Below are positions 11,768 to 20,695 of a DNA stretch of 64,000 nucleotides, piece by piece. Under the pieces are notes generated by a model. That model saw only the letters and a program-made list of their open reading frames with translations. It did not search any database and was not told where the DNA came from. Source of the stretch: Paraburkholderia sp. CNPSo 3274 (GTDB taxonomy: Bacteria; Pseudomonadota; Gammaproteobacteria; Burkholderiales; Burkholderiaceae). Position 1 is the first letter of the stretch. Each line of letters starts with the position of its first letter. Where the stretch lies: NCBI RefSeq assembly GCF_024206475.1, contig NZ_JAMBPR010000001.1:1-64000 (forward strand). The letters run 5' to 3'. The translations under genes were made by a program, and so were the position numbers.

Positions 11768-12298
11768 TCAGTGCGCCTGTACCGCGCCCGCTTCGATGAG
11801 CGGATGCGAGGTTTCGACCGCTTCGCCGCGCAGCTTGCGCGCCGCGTATTGCACGGCCGTCACGATGTTCTGATAGCCCGTGCAGCGGCACAGGTTCCCC
11901 GCCATCCAGTAGCGGATTTCCGCTTCCGTGGGATCGGGATTCTCCTGGAGCAAGCGGTACGCGCGCATCAGCATGCCAGGCGTGCAGAAGCCGCATTGCA
12001 GCCCGTGCTCCTGCATGAAGCCCTCCTGCAGCGCATGCAGCGCGCCGCCTTCGGCAAGCCCTTCGACCGTGCGGACCTGAGCACCCTGCGCCTGCACGGT
12101 GAGCAGCGTGCATGACTTCACGGACATGCCGTTGAAATCGACGGTGCAGGCGCCGCAATGCGACGTCTCGCAACCGATATGCGCTCCGGTGTGCTGGCAT
12201 TTTTCGCGCAGCGTGTGAATCAGCAGTTCGCGCGGCTCGACGACGACGTCGACCTCGCCACCGTTGAGGCTGAACGACACCATGGTTTTGCTGGCCAT
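11768..12298 (-). CDS. coxS: CO dehydrogenase small (2Fe-2S) subunit
   Basis: A 176-residue iron-sulfur subunit that carries electrons from the Mo centre to FAD. The N-terminal plant-type [2Fe-2S] motif is [21 protein letters not shown], split as Cys-x4-Cys-x2-Cys-x11-Cys. The C-terminal [2Fe-2S] domain has CGFCTPGM and CRCTGYQ. The start at 12298 (MASKTMVSF) has GGAGAA upstream. It lies 17 bp downstream of coxM and 17 bp upstream of coxL, in the canonical M-S-L order. Confidence 0.94.
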   Translation of the reverse strand: MASKTMVSFSLNGGEVDVVVEPRELLIHTLREKCQHTGAHIGCETSHCGACTVDFNGMSVKSCTLLTVQAQGAQVRTVEGLAEGGALHALQEGFMQEHGLQCGFCTPGMLMRAYRLLQENPDPTEAEIRYWMAGNLCRCTGYQNIVTAVQYAARKLRGEAVETSHPLIEAGAVQAH

Positions 12299-12315
12299 CT
12301 CGCGTTCTCCGTGAG

Positions 12316-13194
12316 TCAGGGGCGTGCTGCGTTCGCGGCCCGTTCGTATGCGGTATTGAGCGCCCTGCGGGTCATCTCGCCCGTCATCGCGCGCTTGTAG
12401 TCGGCGTCGCCGCGCAGATCCTCGACCGGATTGCACGCCGCCATCGCGAGCCGCGCCGCTTCGTCGAGCGCGCGTGCGTCGAACGGCTTGCCGATGAGGG
12501 CCTGCTCGGCGTCCACCGCGCGAATCACCGTGTCGCCGACATTCGTCAGAGCAATGCGCGCGTGCTCGACATGGCCGCCGCCAAGGCGCAACGTGACGGC
12601 CGCCGCCGCGGTCGCGAAGTCGCCGGTCTTGCGCTTGAGCTTCGCGTAGCAATAGCCGGTGCCAGGCTGCGGCACGGGAATGCGGATGCCGGTCATGATT
12701 TCGCCCGGTTCGAGCAGCGTCGCATAGGTGCCGACGAAAAAACCGTCCGCGGGCACCACGCGCTCGCCCGCCGCACCTTGCAGCACGAACGAAGCATCGA
12801 GTGCGATCATCAACGCGGGATGGTCATTGCCAGGATCGCCGTGCGAAAGGTCGCCGCCTAGCGTGCCGCGATAGCGAACCTGCGGGTCGGCGATCTGCCG
12901 CGCGCCCTCGACGATGAGCGGACAGCGCGCCTGCAGCACCGCGGACCAGATCAGCTCGTTCTCGGTCGTCATCGCGCCGATCCACAGCGTGCCGTTTTCC
13001 TCGCGGATACCCTTGAGTTCGGCCAGCCGGCCGAGGTCGATCAGATGATCGGGCTGCGCGAAGCGCAGCTTCATCATCGGCAGGAGGCTATGCCCGCCCG
13101 CAAGCAGCTTCGCCGTTTCGCCGTGTGTGCCGAGCAAAGCGAACGCCTCGGACAAGGTTTGTGGAGCGTGGTATTCGAATGGGCGGGGAATCAC
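12316..13194 (-). CDS. coxM: CO dehydrogenase medium (FAD) subunit
   Basis: A 292-residue flavoprotein subunit. FAD-binding motifs are AGGHSLLP near the N-terminus and [14 protein letters not shown] in the middle. It passes electrons from the iron-sulfur clusters to the respiratory chain. The start is placed at the GTG at 13194, giving (M)[10 protein letters not shown], which matches the M-I-P-x-x-F-x-Y-H-x-P start of known CoxM. An AAGGTGA Shine-Dalgarno sits just before it. A second in-frame GTG at 13203 is the alternative. First gene of the cox operon, divergent from rcoM. Confidence 0.93.
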   Translation of the reverse strand: MIPRPFEYHAPQTLSEAFALLGTHGETAKLLAGGHSLLPMMKLRFAQPDHLIDLGRLAELKGIREENGTLWIGAMTTENELIWSAVLQARCPLIVEGARQIADPQVRYRGTLGGDLSHGDPGNDHPALMIALDASFVLQGAAGERVVPADGFFVGTYATLLEPGEIMTGIRIPVPQPGTGYCYAKLKRKTGDFATAAAAVTLRLGGGHVEHARIALTNVGDTVIRAVDAEQALIGKPFDARALDEAARLAMAACNPVEDLRGDADYKRAMTGEMTRRALNTAYERAANAARP

Positions 13195-13398
13195 ACTGGT
13201 CACCTTATTGGCATCGTCCTGAAAGTCAGGATTTCACAATGCAACGCAGCAATTCAACGGGTTTTCGCGAACGGCGGCGTGCTTGCGCCGGGTGCCGGAA
13301 AACTTGCGTGAAAGGGGGAAAGGACATAAAACGGAGGCAGCGTCCCGCCGCCGCAGACGCCGCGCACAACGCCGCGGCAGCATCGGGGAGAACCCTGG
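13195..13398. promoter_or_regulatory. coxM-rcoM divergent regulatory region
   Basis: A 200-bp non-coding region separates divergent coxM and rcoM, the expected position for RcoM operators. In coxM orientation two short direct repeats TTGAATTG (13257-13250) and TTGCATTG (13244-13237) lie 13 bp apart. Further upstream, TTCACG (13312-13307) and TTTCCG (13301-13296) lie 11 bp apart. LytTR-type regulators bind direct repeats, so these are candidates, but no three-fold 21-bp repeat could be convincingly traced. The promoter elements themselves are not clear. Confidence 0.45.
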
Positions 13399-14214
13399 AT
13401 GAAACCGTTCGAGCACGCCATGCCGACCACCGACACGCGCCGCGCCGAGACTTTTCAGCACCGCCTGGAGCAGTTCAATCCGGGCGTGGTATGGCTCGAC
13501 GCGCAGGGGCGCGTCAGCGCGTTCAACGACGTTGCACTGCAAATTCTCGGACCTGCGGGCGAGCAGTCGCTGGGCGTGGCCCAGGACAAGCTGTTCGGCA
13601 TCGACGTCGTGCAGTTGCACCCGGCAAAAAGCCGCGACAAGCTGCGCTTCCTGCTGCAGTCGCGCGACGTTGGCGGCTGCCCCGTGAAGTCGCCCCCGCC
13701 GGTCGCGATGATGATCAACATTCCCGACCGCATTCTCATGCTCAAGGTGTCTCGCATGTCGGACATGAACGGCACCTGCGGCACCTGCATGATTTTTTAC
13801 GACCTCACCGACCTCACGACCGAGCCGTCGGCTGAGCCAACGGCGGAGTCGCTTGCCGGCGCGCCCACGCCGCCCCGGCGGCTCTTCAAGATTCCGGTGT
13901 ACCGCAAGAACCGCGTGATCCTGATCGACCTGAAGGACGTCGTGCGTTTTCAGGGCGACGGCCACTACACGACCATCGTCACGAAGGACGATCGCTACCT
14001 CTCCAACCTGTCGCTCGCGGACCTCGAACTGCGGCTCGACAGCAATACGTTTCTGCGCGTGCATCGCAGCCACATCGTCAACCTGCCGTACGCGGTCGAA
14101 CTCGTCAAAGCCGACGACAGCGTGAACCTCGTGATGGACGACGGCGAACGCAGCGTCGTGCCGGTGAGCCGGTCACGCGCCGCACAACTGAAAGAGTGGC
14201 TTGGCGTGGTTTGA
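13399..14214 (+). CDS. rcoM: RcoM, haem-PAS-LytTR carbon monoxide sensor and activator
   Basis: A 271-residue single-component CO sensor. The N-terminal PAS domain (about 20-125) carries the three residues known as haem ligands in P. xenovorans RcoM: His74 (in VVQLHPAKS), Cys94 (in DVGGCPVKS) and Met104 (in PPVAMMIN). The numbering matches exactly, which also fixes the start codon. The C-terminal LytTR DNA-binding domain (about 165-268) includes IPVYRKNRVILIDLKDVVRF and FLRVHRSHIVNL. With CO bound, the protein should activate the divergent cox operon. It ends with no obvious operon partner. Confidence 0.95.
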   Translation: MKPFEHAMPTTDTRRAETFQHRLEQFNPGVVWLDAQGRVSAFNDVALQILGPAGEQSLGVAQDKLFGIDVVQLHPAKSRDKLRFLLQSRDVGGCPVKSPPPVAMMINIPDRILMLKVSRMSDMNGTCGTCMIFYDLTDLTTEPSAEPTAESLAGAPTPPRRLFKIPVYRKNRVILIDLKDVVRFQGDGHYTTIVTKDDRYLSNLSLADLELRLDSNTFLRVHRSHIVNLPYAVELVKADDSVNLVMDDGERSVVPVSRSRAAQLKEWLGVV

Positions 14215-14290
14215 AGGCAGGCGCCGATTGTTTTACGTCATCCGGCCAGACTCGTTCGTCCTAGAATCTATATCAGGGGGGCGAGGCGAC

Positions 14291-14833
14291 ATGAATCGCG
14301 AAGTGGTCACTGGGCTACTGTGCGGCGCACTACTCACCGGTTGCGTGACAGCCGGTGTCGAGGTCAGGCCCGAGCAGATGGCAAACTTCAGGCACGGCGT
14401 AACGACACTGCAAGACGTGATCACCGCGCTCGGTCCGGCGTCGGTCGAGACCGCGCTGGACGACGGCTCGACGCTGCTCGTTTATACCTACGTGACGTCG
14501 CGTCCGCACCCGGAAAGCTATATCCCGTTCATCGGCTCGCTAGTCGCCGGTGCCGACACACACTCGTCCGCGGCCGTGTTTCTGTTCGATCAACAGGGTC
14601 TCCTAAAAAGCGCGAACAGCACGGGCTCGAACGTCGGTACGGGCATGACCGCCGCCCATAGCGGGCAGCCCAAAGCGCCCGCGCCCGTCTCCGAGGCACC
14701 CGTTGTGATCAAAAGCGTCCCACCGCCCGCCGTTCAAACCGTCGAGCCGACGCCGGAAGAAGACGTCGCGCCCGCGTCGCAAATGCCCGGCGAACCTCTG
14801 GAAATCAACGTTCAGCCGGCTCCTGTCGAATAG
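14291..14833 (+). CDS. Lipoprotein with BamE/SmpA-like domain
   Basis: A 180-residue lipoprotein. A signal peptide with lipobox LLTGC is followed by a region resembling the SmpA/BamE fold (FRHGVTTLQDVITALGPAS, then a short hairpin). The C-terminal 60 residues are Pro/Val-rich and probably disordered. The start at 14291 has a purine-rich site (GGGGGGCGAGG) upstream. The open frame begins earlier, at 14201, in sequence that overlaps the end of rcoM. The function is unknown; envelope assembly is possible by family. Confidence 0.7.
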   Translation: MNREVVTGLLCGALLTGCVTAGVEVRPEQMANFRHGVTTLQDVITALGPASVETALDDGSTLLVYTYVTSRPHPESYIPFIGSLVAGADTHSSAAVFLFDQQGLLKSANSTGSNVGTGMTAAHSGQPKAPAPVSEAPVVIKSVPPPAVQTVEPTPEEDVAPASQMPGEPLEINVQPAPVE

Positions 14834-14975
14834 CCGTCGTGCTTCGCGCGAGAACGCGTATCCGATCGCGCGCGTACGTGCGCTACAGCACACTTGGGAA
14901 GCCGCAGCGAGAATACGCTAGGAGTCCAAAATTAGAAGCAGCGAACGCCGAAGCAGTCCGGCAGCGGAGGACGAA

Positions 14976-16655
14976 ATGTCAAACTTGCCTTGGCTTTCGC
15001 AATACCCCGCTGGCGTTGCGGCGGACATCGATCTCGACGACTACTCCTCGATGGCAGCCCTGCTGGAACAGGCCGTCGCACGCTTCGGCGACAGGGTCGC
15101 CTTTCATCAGTTCGGCGTGAATCTCACCTATCGCGAGCTGGAAGAGCACTCCGCGCGCCTGGCCGCCTATTTCCAGAAAGACCTTGGGCTGAAGCCCGGC
15201 GACCGCATCGCGCTAATGTTGCCGAACTGCCTGCAACACCCCATCGCGATGTTTGCCGCACTCCGGGCTGGGCTCACCGTGGTCAACGTCAACCCGCTCT
15301 ACACCGCGCCGGAATTGGCGAATCTATTCAAGGATTCCGGTGCGCGTGCGATCGTGGTCATGGAGGTTTCCGCAGCCACCCTCGAGCAGGCGCTCGTCCA
15401 TATCGCCATTGAGCATGTGATCGTCGCGCGCGTGGCGGAGATGCAGAGCTTCCCGAAATCCATCCTTGTCGACTACGTCGTACGAAAAAAGAAAAAGCTC
15501 GTCCCGCACTGGACGATTGCCGGTGCGATCGCCTTCAGGACCGCCATGACCGCGCGCCCGGCCGCGGACTTCACGAGGACGGCGCTGAACCGCGAGACAC
15601 GAGCATTCCTGCAATACACCGGCGGCACGACCGGCCAGCCCAAAGGGGCCGTGTTGACGCATGGCAACGTAGTCGCGGACGTGCTGATATTTGCCGCGTG
15701 GCTCAAGCCGGTGTTCCAGGCGAGCGGCGAAATCACGCTCGTCGCGCTGCCGCTGTACCACGTGGCTGCCCTGGTGTGCCAATGCCTCGTCTCGCTTCAT
15801 CTGGGAACCCGCTGCGTTCTGGTGATGAACCCGCGCGACATTCCCGCCCTCGTGAAGGACTTTGCCACGCACCGGCCAACCGTGTTCGGCGGCCTCAACA
15901 CGCTATTTACCGCGCTGATGAACAACGAGGCCTTTGGCGCGCTCGACTTCTCCGCGTTGCGCAGCACCTTCGGAGGCGGTACCGCGACCCAGCCGGCCGT
16001 TGCCGAACGCTGGCAGAAACTCACCGGCACCCCGGTGGTGGAAGTCTACGGGCTTTCGGAAGCCGCCGGCGCGGTGACGGCCAATCCCGTCACGCAGACG
16101 GCCTTCGAAGGCACGATCGGCGTGCCGCTGCCTTCCATGCGCATTGAAATCCGCGACGAAAGCGGCGCGACCGTACGTGCAGGTATGCCGGGCGAAATCT
16201 TTGTTGCGGGGCCCGTCGTCATGCAAGGCTACTTCAACCGGCCGGAGGAAACGGCGCAGGCGATCGGCACCGATGGCTTTTTCGCGACCGGCGATATCGG
16301 GATCATGGACGAGCGCGGTGTAATCAGGATTGTCGACCGCAAGCGGGACATGATCCTGGTCTCCGGTTTCAACGTCTATCCAAACGAGGTGGAGGGCGTG
16401 CTCTTCCGGCATCCCGGCATTCTGGAGGTCGCGGTCGTCGGTCTGGCAGATTCGCAATCTGGCGAGACGCCTGTTGCCTTCGTGGTGAAAAAGGAAGCGG
16501 GGCTGACCGAGTCGGAAGTCATCGAGTTTGCGCGCACGAGCCTCACCGCCTACAAAGTGCCGAAGCAGGTGGTCTTCGTGAACGATCTGCCGAAAACACC
16601 GGTTGGAAAAGTGCTGCGGCGACAATTGCGAGACCGGCTGGTGAACCCAATCTGA
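14976..16655 (+). CDS. Long-chain acyl-CoA synthetase (AMP-forming)
   Basis: A 559-residue member of the ANL superfamily that activates fatty acids to acyl-CoA through an acyl-adenylate. The P-loop motif YTGGTTGQPKGAVLTH is near residue 213. Further motifs are VYGLSEAAG, the adenylate-binding FATGDIG and the hinge DRKRDMILVSGFNVYP. The C-terminal lysine is in TPVGKVLRRQLRD. It resembles FadD-type ligases of beta-oxidation, but chain-length specificity cannot be read from sequence. The ribosome binding site GGAGGACGAA precedes the ATG. It appears to be monocistronic. Confidence 0.9.
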   Translation: MSNLPWLSQYPAGVAADIDLDDYSSMAALLEQAVARFGDRVAFHQFGVNLTYRELEEHSARLAAYFQKDLGLKPGDRIALMLPNCLQHPIAMFAALRAGLTVVNVNPLYTAPELANLFKDSGARAIVVMEVSAATLEQALVHIAIEHVIVARVAEMQSFPKSILVDYVVRKKKKLVPHWTIAGAIAFRTAMTARPAADFTRTALNRETRAFLQYTGGTTGQPKGAVLTHGNVVADVLIFAAWLKPVFQASGEITLVALPLYHVAALVCQCLVSLHLGTRCVLVMNPRDIPALVKDFATHRPTVFGGLNTLFTALMNNEAFGALDFSALRSTFGGGTATQPAVAERWQKLTGTPVVEVYGLSEAAGAVTANPVTQTAFEGTIGVPLPSMRIEIRDESGATVRAGMPGEIFVAGPVVMQGYFNRPEETAQAIGTDGFFATGDIGIMDERGVIRIVDRKRDMILVSGFNVYPNEVEGVLFRHPGILEVAVVGLADSQSGETPVAFVVKKEAGLTESEVIEFARTSLTAYKVPKQVVFVNDLPKTPVGKVLRRQLRDRLVNPI

Positions 16656-16898
16656 CGTCCTCCGCCGCCGAAAAAACCATTCGAAAACCGACGTTATCTT
16701 GCCATCGCGCGATAACACAACCTGATGTCGCTTCCAGCGCTTCACCATGTCGCCTGCGTTCTAGGAGCGACATTTATGGTCGCGTTAACTGTGCGAACCA
16801 TCACCGTGCGACTTCAGCGTTAAACCGCTCGCCTCGAATGGCTTGGCCAATCAGGGTGATACGCACGCCTTATTCAACGCACAAGAGACGGCCAGAGA
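16656..16898 (+). promoter_or_regulatory. Upstream region of the MHS transporter
   Basis: No gene is seen. Two inverted repeats stand out: GTTATC (16693-16698) with GATAAC (16711-16716), 12 bp apart, and a wider TGTCGCT ... AGCGACA pair around 16727-16776. Either could be an operator for the transporter gene that follows. No regulator gene is adjacent, and promoter boxes are not obvious. Confidence 0.3.
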
Positions 16899-18260
16899 AT
16901 GAAAGCGTATCAGCCAAACGTGGACCCAAAGACGCTTCGCAAGGTGATCATTGCCGCTGCGGTAGGCAATTTTGTCGAATGGTTCGACTTCGCCGTTTAC
17001 GGATTTCTGGCAACACTGCTGACGCACCAATTCTTTCCGAATGGCGACCCGGCAATCGCGTTGATGAAGACCTTCGCGGTTTTCGCCGTCGCTTTTGCAT
17101 TCAGACCGCTCGGCGGCGTCTTCTTCGGCGTGGTGGGAGACCGGGTAGGCCGCAAGAAAACGCTCGCACTGACCATTTTGATCATGGCAGGCGCAACAAC
17201 GGTCATCGGCTTCCTGCCGACCTACGCATCGGTCGGCATGCTCGCCCCCTTGCTGCTCGCGATCGTCCGATGCGTGCAAGGTTTTTCCGCCGGCGGGGAG
17301 TACGCAGGCGCCTGCGCGTATCTGATGGAACATGCACCGAAGCACCAGCGCGCGCGCTACGGAAGCTTCCTTCCGGTCTCCACGTTCCTGTCGTTCGCGA
17401 GCGCCGCCGTGGTGGCATCCGGACTGGACGCCGCGTTATCGGCAGAGGCGATGAGCAGTTGGGGCTGGAGAATCCCGTTCATCGCTGCGGCGCCTATCGG
17501 CCTGGTCGGACTGTATCTGCGCACGCGCCTTGGCGAAACCCCATCGTTTGCTGCCGTCGAACACGATCACGACCTGGCTCACGCCCCACTGCGCGAAACG
17601 CTCAAGACCCACGCAAGCGCGATTGTGCGTCTGGGTGCCTTTGTGTCCGTGACTGCGCTCTCCTTCTATACCTTTACGACCTACTTTGCCACGTATCTTC
17701 AGGTTGTCGGTCATCTGAGCCGGTCCACTGCGTTATTGGTGACGGTCATCGCACTGATATTCGCCGCCGCAATCTGCCCGCTTGCCGGTCTCTACTCGGA
17801 CGCAGTGGGAAGACGAAAAACCGTTTTCACGGCATGCGCCATCCTGATCGCCGCTGTTTACCCTTCTTTCGTGCTGGGAGGGTCTGGGCACTTTCATTCC
17901 GCGATTGCTGGCGCATGCCTGCTTGCGCTCGGCGCGGTCTTGTCGGGCGTAGTCACGGCGGCACTGCTCTCCGAAGTCTTCCCGACCCGGACTCGTTATA
18001 CCGCTTCGGCGATCACCTACAACCTCGCCTATACGATCTTTGGCGGTACGGCGCCGCTCGTCGCCACCTGGCTGATCGAGACGACGGGTAACAGCATCTC
18101 GCCCGCTTTCTACCTCATCGCCGTCTCGCTGCTGGCACTGGTTGGCGGTATATCCTTGCCGGAAACGTCGCGGATATCGCTTGATGATCACCCGCATGAA
18201 GGTGTGACGGAACACATTGCGGCGCGAGGTCTGCAAGACGCACCGCACAATTCAGTCTGA
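16899..18260 (+). CDS. MFS transporter, MHS (metabolite:H+ symporter) family
   Basis: A 453-residue inner-membrane transporter with 12 predicted helices. The N-terminus VGNFVEWFDFAVYGFLA is the hallmark of the MHS family (KgtP, ShiA, ProP). The loop 2-3 motif GVVGDRVGRKKTL and the repeat GLYSDAVGRRKTV are present. The substrate is probably a small carboxylate or similar metabolite taken up with protons, but it cannot be assigned. It ends 20 bp before the convergent SulP gene. Confidence 0.9.
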   Translation: MKAYQPNVDPKTLRKVIIAAAVGNFVEWFDFAVYGFLATLLTHQFFPNGDPAIALMKTFAVFAVAFAFRPLGGVFFGVVGDRVGRKKTLALTILIMAGATTVIGFLPTYASVGMLAPLLLAIVRCVQGFSAGGEYAGACAYLMEHAPKHQRARYGSFLPVSTFLSFASAAVVASGLDAALSAEAMSSWGWRIPFIAAAPIGLVGLYLRTRLGETPSFAAVEHDHDLAHAPLRETLKTHASAIVRLGAFVSVTALSFYTFTTYFATYLQVVGHLSRSTALLVTVIALIFAAAICPLAGLYSDAVGRRKTVFTACAILIAAVYPSFVLGGSGHFHSAIAGACLLALGAVLSGVVTAALLSEVFPTRTRYTASAITYNLAYTIFGGTAPLVATWLIETTGNSISPAFYLIAVSLLALVGGISLPETSRISLDDHPHEGVTEHIAARGLQDAPHNSV

Positions 18261-18280
18261 CGCGAGCCCTCGTCCACCAC

Positions 18281-20509
18281 TCAGTAAGCCGCGCGCAGCG
18301 CCTCCGTGGCAAGGGCAAGGCGCGACGCAATGACTTTCACCAGAAAGCGATGAAACTGCTGGGCGGCTGCGGGGTCGTCCTGCTCGAGCGCAACGAGCGC
18401 GGCCAGCGACAGCCTGCGCACCCGCGTCGGCACCTCGGCGAACACGTCCGCGCTGCGCGGCTGCTGCGTGTACACGGCCATTTCCCCTATGACCGTGCCC
18501 GGGAGGCAGGCGCGCACCCGCACCGACCGCCCGTTTCCGAGCGGCAGCGAAACGGCGACCCGCCCGCGCTCGATGATGTACAGCGCGTCGCCCGGGTCCC
18601 CGCGATGGAACAGCGCCTCGCCCGCTTGCAGATCCTGCACGTCGAGCCAGGTGGAGAGCGTGTTCAGCGCGCCGGCCGTGAAATGCGGCGCGAGCAACGC
18701 GTTAAGGTCGGCACCGGGCTTCGGCGCGAGCGCGCCTGGCGCGAGCAGTTTGTCCTCTACCCATTCCAGGCCCGCATCGAGCGTGTCAAATTCACGAATC
18801 CGCAGATTGAGCGTGCCGGTTTTCGTCAGCAGATCGCGCGAGCGCGGCGGCAGCGCGGTCAGGATCAAGTCCGCGTCCATCGCCGCACAGAGCTGCCGCA
18901 GCTTGACGAAGCTGATCGATACCGACGCGTCTATGCCCTGGGTCGACGCAAAATCAAGTACGACGAATCGAACCAGCCCCGGCCCGCGCGCGGCGAGGCG
19001 TTCTCGTATGCGCTGGAGGATCGAATTGGCCGTGCCGAAAAAGAGAAACCCTTGCAGGCACATGCCGCACACCTGTGCGCCGAGTCCGCGCAGCGCTTCG
19101 GTCTCCTCGATATTGCGCTCGACATTCGAAGTCCGGGTGCGAAGGTCGAACTCCATGCGTATGCAACTCACGCGCCCGTAGAGCAGCGTGAACATCACGC
19201 ACGCGGCAATCACACCTGCGCCCACGCCGATGAGCACGCCCCAGGCGGCGATCGTGCCGAGAATCACGGGCACGAGCAGGTACTCGTACCAGGCGAGCTT
19301 CGCCCAGGCGCCGACAACCCAGTGCACGATGAGGCGCAGCCCCATGAACAACTGGAGGCCGACGAGCACCGGCACGGGAAAGAGCGCGACGAAACCGGGC
19401 GACGCAGCCAGCACGACGAGGCACGCGAGCGATGCGAACACGCCTGCCATCCGGCTCGTCGCGCCAACGCGCGCGTTGAGCATCGAGCGATTGAACGACT
19501 GGTAGCCGACCATGCCGCCCAACAGCCCGCTTGCGAGATTGGCGAGGCCCGCGGCCCGCATCTCGCGATTGAGATCGACTTCCTCGCCCGTCGCCGCGCC
19601 CATTGCCGTCGAATTCATCAGGATCGTGACCGCCGAAACCGTCGTGACCACGAGGCTCTCCGGTAGGTGTGCGGCGATCGCCGTCCAGTCGATGCCACCT
19701 TGCCCGAGCTGCGCACTCAAGTGCAGCTCGGGCAGCCCGGTGAGCCGCAGCGCCACGCGCGGCAGCAGCAGCCCCATGGCGCGCGCTTCGTCGATCGACA
19801 GGCCCGCGGCGCGCAGCAGAACGTAGAAAAGCACGATGCCGAAGGCCAGCGTGAGCGGCAGCGCTGCAACGTGCTTCCAGCTGCGCATCAGGAAAGTGGC
19901 CAGCACGCCTACGACGAGCGCAGGCAGCCATGCGAGCCAGTGAAGATGCGTCAGCAGCGCGAGCGTGTGCCATTGCAGGGACTCGCCCGTCATGACGCGA
20001 AACGCGCCGGCGAGCAGCAGATAGCCCGTGCCGGCGAGAAACCCGCCGAGGACCGGGTAAGGCAGAAACTGCAGCGAGCGGCTGCGCTTCGAGGAACCGA
20101 TCGCGTAGAGCACGATGCCCGTCACGATCGAACAAAGCGCGATTGCGATCAGCACGGTGAGCAGGAGCGTCTGCGAGGAACCGCCGTCCGCACGTACGCT
20201 GCTCGCGACGCCTGCCGCCACGCCCGCGAGAAACGCCGCCGCATTGCTGTCGGGGCCGCCGATGTTCAGGCGCATCGAACTCGTCAAGGCAATCACAAGC
20301 GCCGTGACGACACAGCTGACGAGCGCGGTGGGCACGCCGAGCATGGCGTAGCGGGCAAGATCGGCGCTGAAGATCATCGTGCCGAGGCTCATCGCGTAGC
20401 ACAGCATGACGAGCGCCGATACTGCGCCGGCCGCCAGATCGCCGGGCAGCGCCGCGACGCGCGAGCGCGGTGGGACGTCGGCTACGGTAACGGTCTTGCC
20501 CGGCTTCAC
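18281..20509 (-). CDS. SulP anion transporter with STAS and cyclic-nucleotide-binding domains
   Basis: A 742-residue inner-membrane protein. Residues about 20-440 form a SulP (SLC26-like) transport domain with many hydrophobic segments (for example GGPDSNAAAFLAGVAAG). A STAS domain follows (VLDFASTQGIDASVSISFVK; the usual phosphorylatable Ser position is within ASVSIS). The last about 115 residues form a cyclic-nucleotide-binding domain with the phosphate-binding cassette GEMAVYTQQPRSADV, whose Glu and Arg-Ser-Ala match cAMP-binding proteins. Transport of an anion such as sulfate or bicarbonate gated by cAMP is inferred. The start codon is GTG. Divergent from a class III cyclase gene. Confidence 0.9.
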   Translation of the reverse strand: MKPGKTVTVADVPPRSRVAALPGDLAAGAVSALVMLCYAMSLGTMIFSADLARYAMLGVPTALVSCVVTALVIALTSSMRLNIGGPDSNAAAFLAGVAAGVASSVRADGGSSQTLLLTVLIAIALCSIVTGIVLYAIGSSKRSRSLQFLPYPVLGGFLAGTGYLLLAGAFRVMTGESLQWHTLALLTHLHWLAWLPALVVGVLATFLMRSWKHVAALPLTLAFGIVLFYVLLRAAGLSIDEARAMGLLLPRVALRLTGLPELHLSAQLGQGGIDWTAIAAHLPESLVVTTVSAVTILMNSTAMGAATGEEVDLNREMRAAGLANLASGLLGGMVGYQSFNRSMLNARVGATSRMAGVFASLACLVVLAASPGFVALFPVPVLVGLQLFMGLRLIVHWVVGAWAKLAWYEYLLVPVILGTIAAWGVLIGVGAGVIAACVMFTLLYGRVSCIRMEFDLRTRTSNVERNIEETEALRGLGAQVCGMCLQGFLFFGTANSILQRIRERLAARGPGLVRFVVLDFASTQGIDASVSISFVKLRQLCAAMDADLILTALPPRSRDLLTKTGTLNLRIREFDTLDAGLEWVEDKLLAPGALAPKPGADLNALLAPHFTAGALNTLSTWLDVQDLQAGEALFHRGDPGDALYIIERGRVAVSLPLGNGRSVRVRACLPGTVIGEMAVYTQQPRSADVFAEVPTRVRRLSLAALVALEQDDPAAAQQFHRFLVKVIASRLALATEALRAAY

Positions 20510-20695
20510 GTGAATTCCCGGTGCAATGCGCGAGGCGCGATGGGGAGCGATCCAGTATCCGTCCGCGGTCGAAAGCCTGTCAAACGCCGTACGCGGCCCG
20601 TGGCGCGCGCCTACACTGGATATTCACCGGCACGATCCCCGACGGGCTCGGGGCGGTTCGCATCAGGCAACCGGCATGGGATCCAGGCGGCGAAC
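20510..20695. promoter_or_regulatory. Divergent intergenic region, SulP transporter / cyclase
   Basis: This 186-bp gap separates two divergently transcribed genes whose products may be linked through a cyclic nucleotide. It must hold both promoters. No strong sigma-70 boxes or operators were recognised by eye. Confidence 0.35.
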
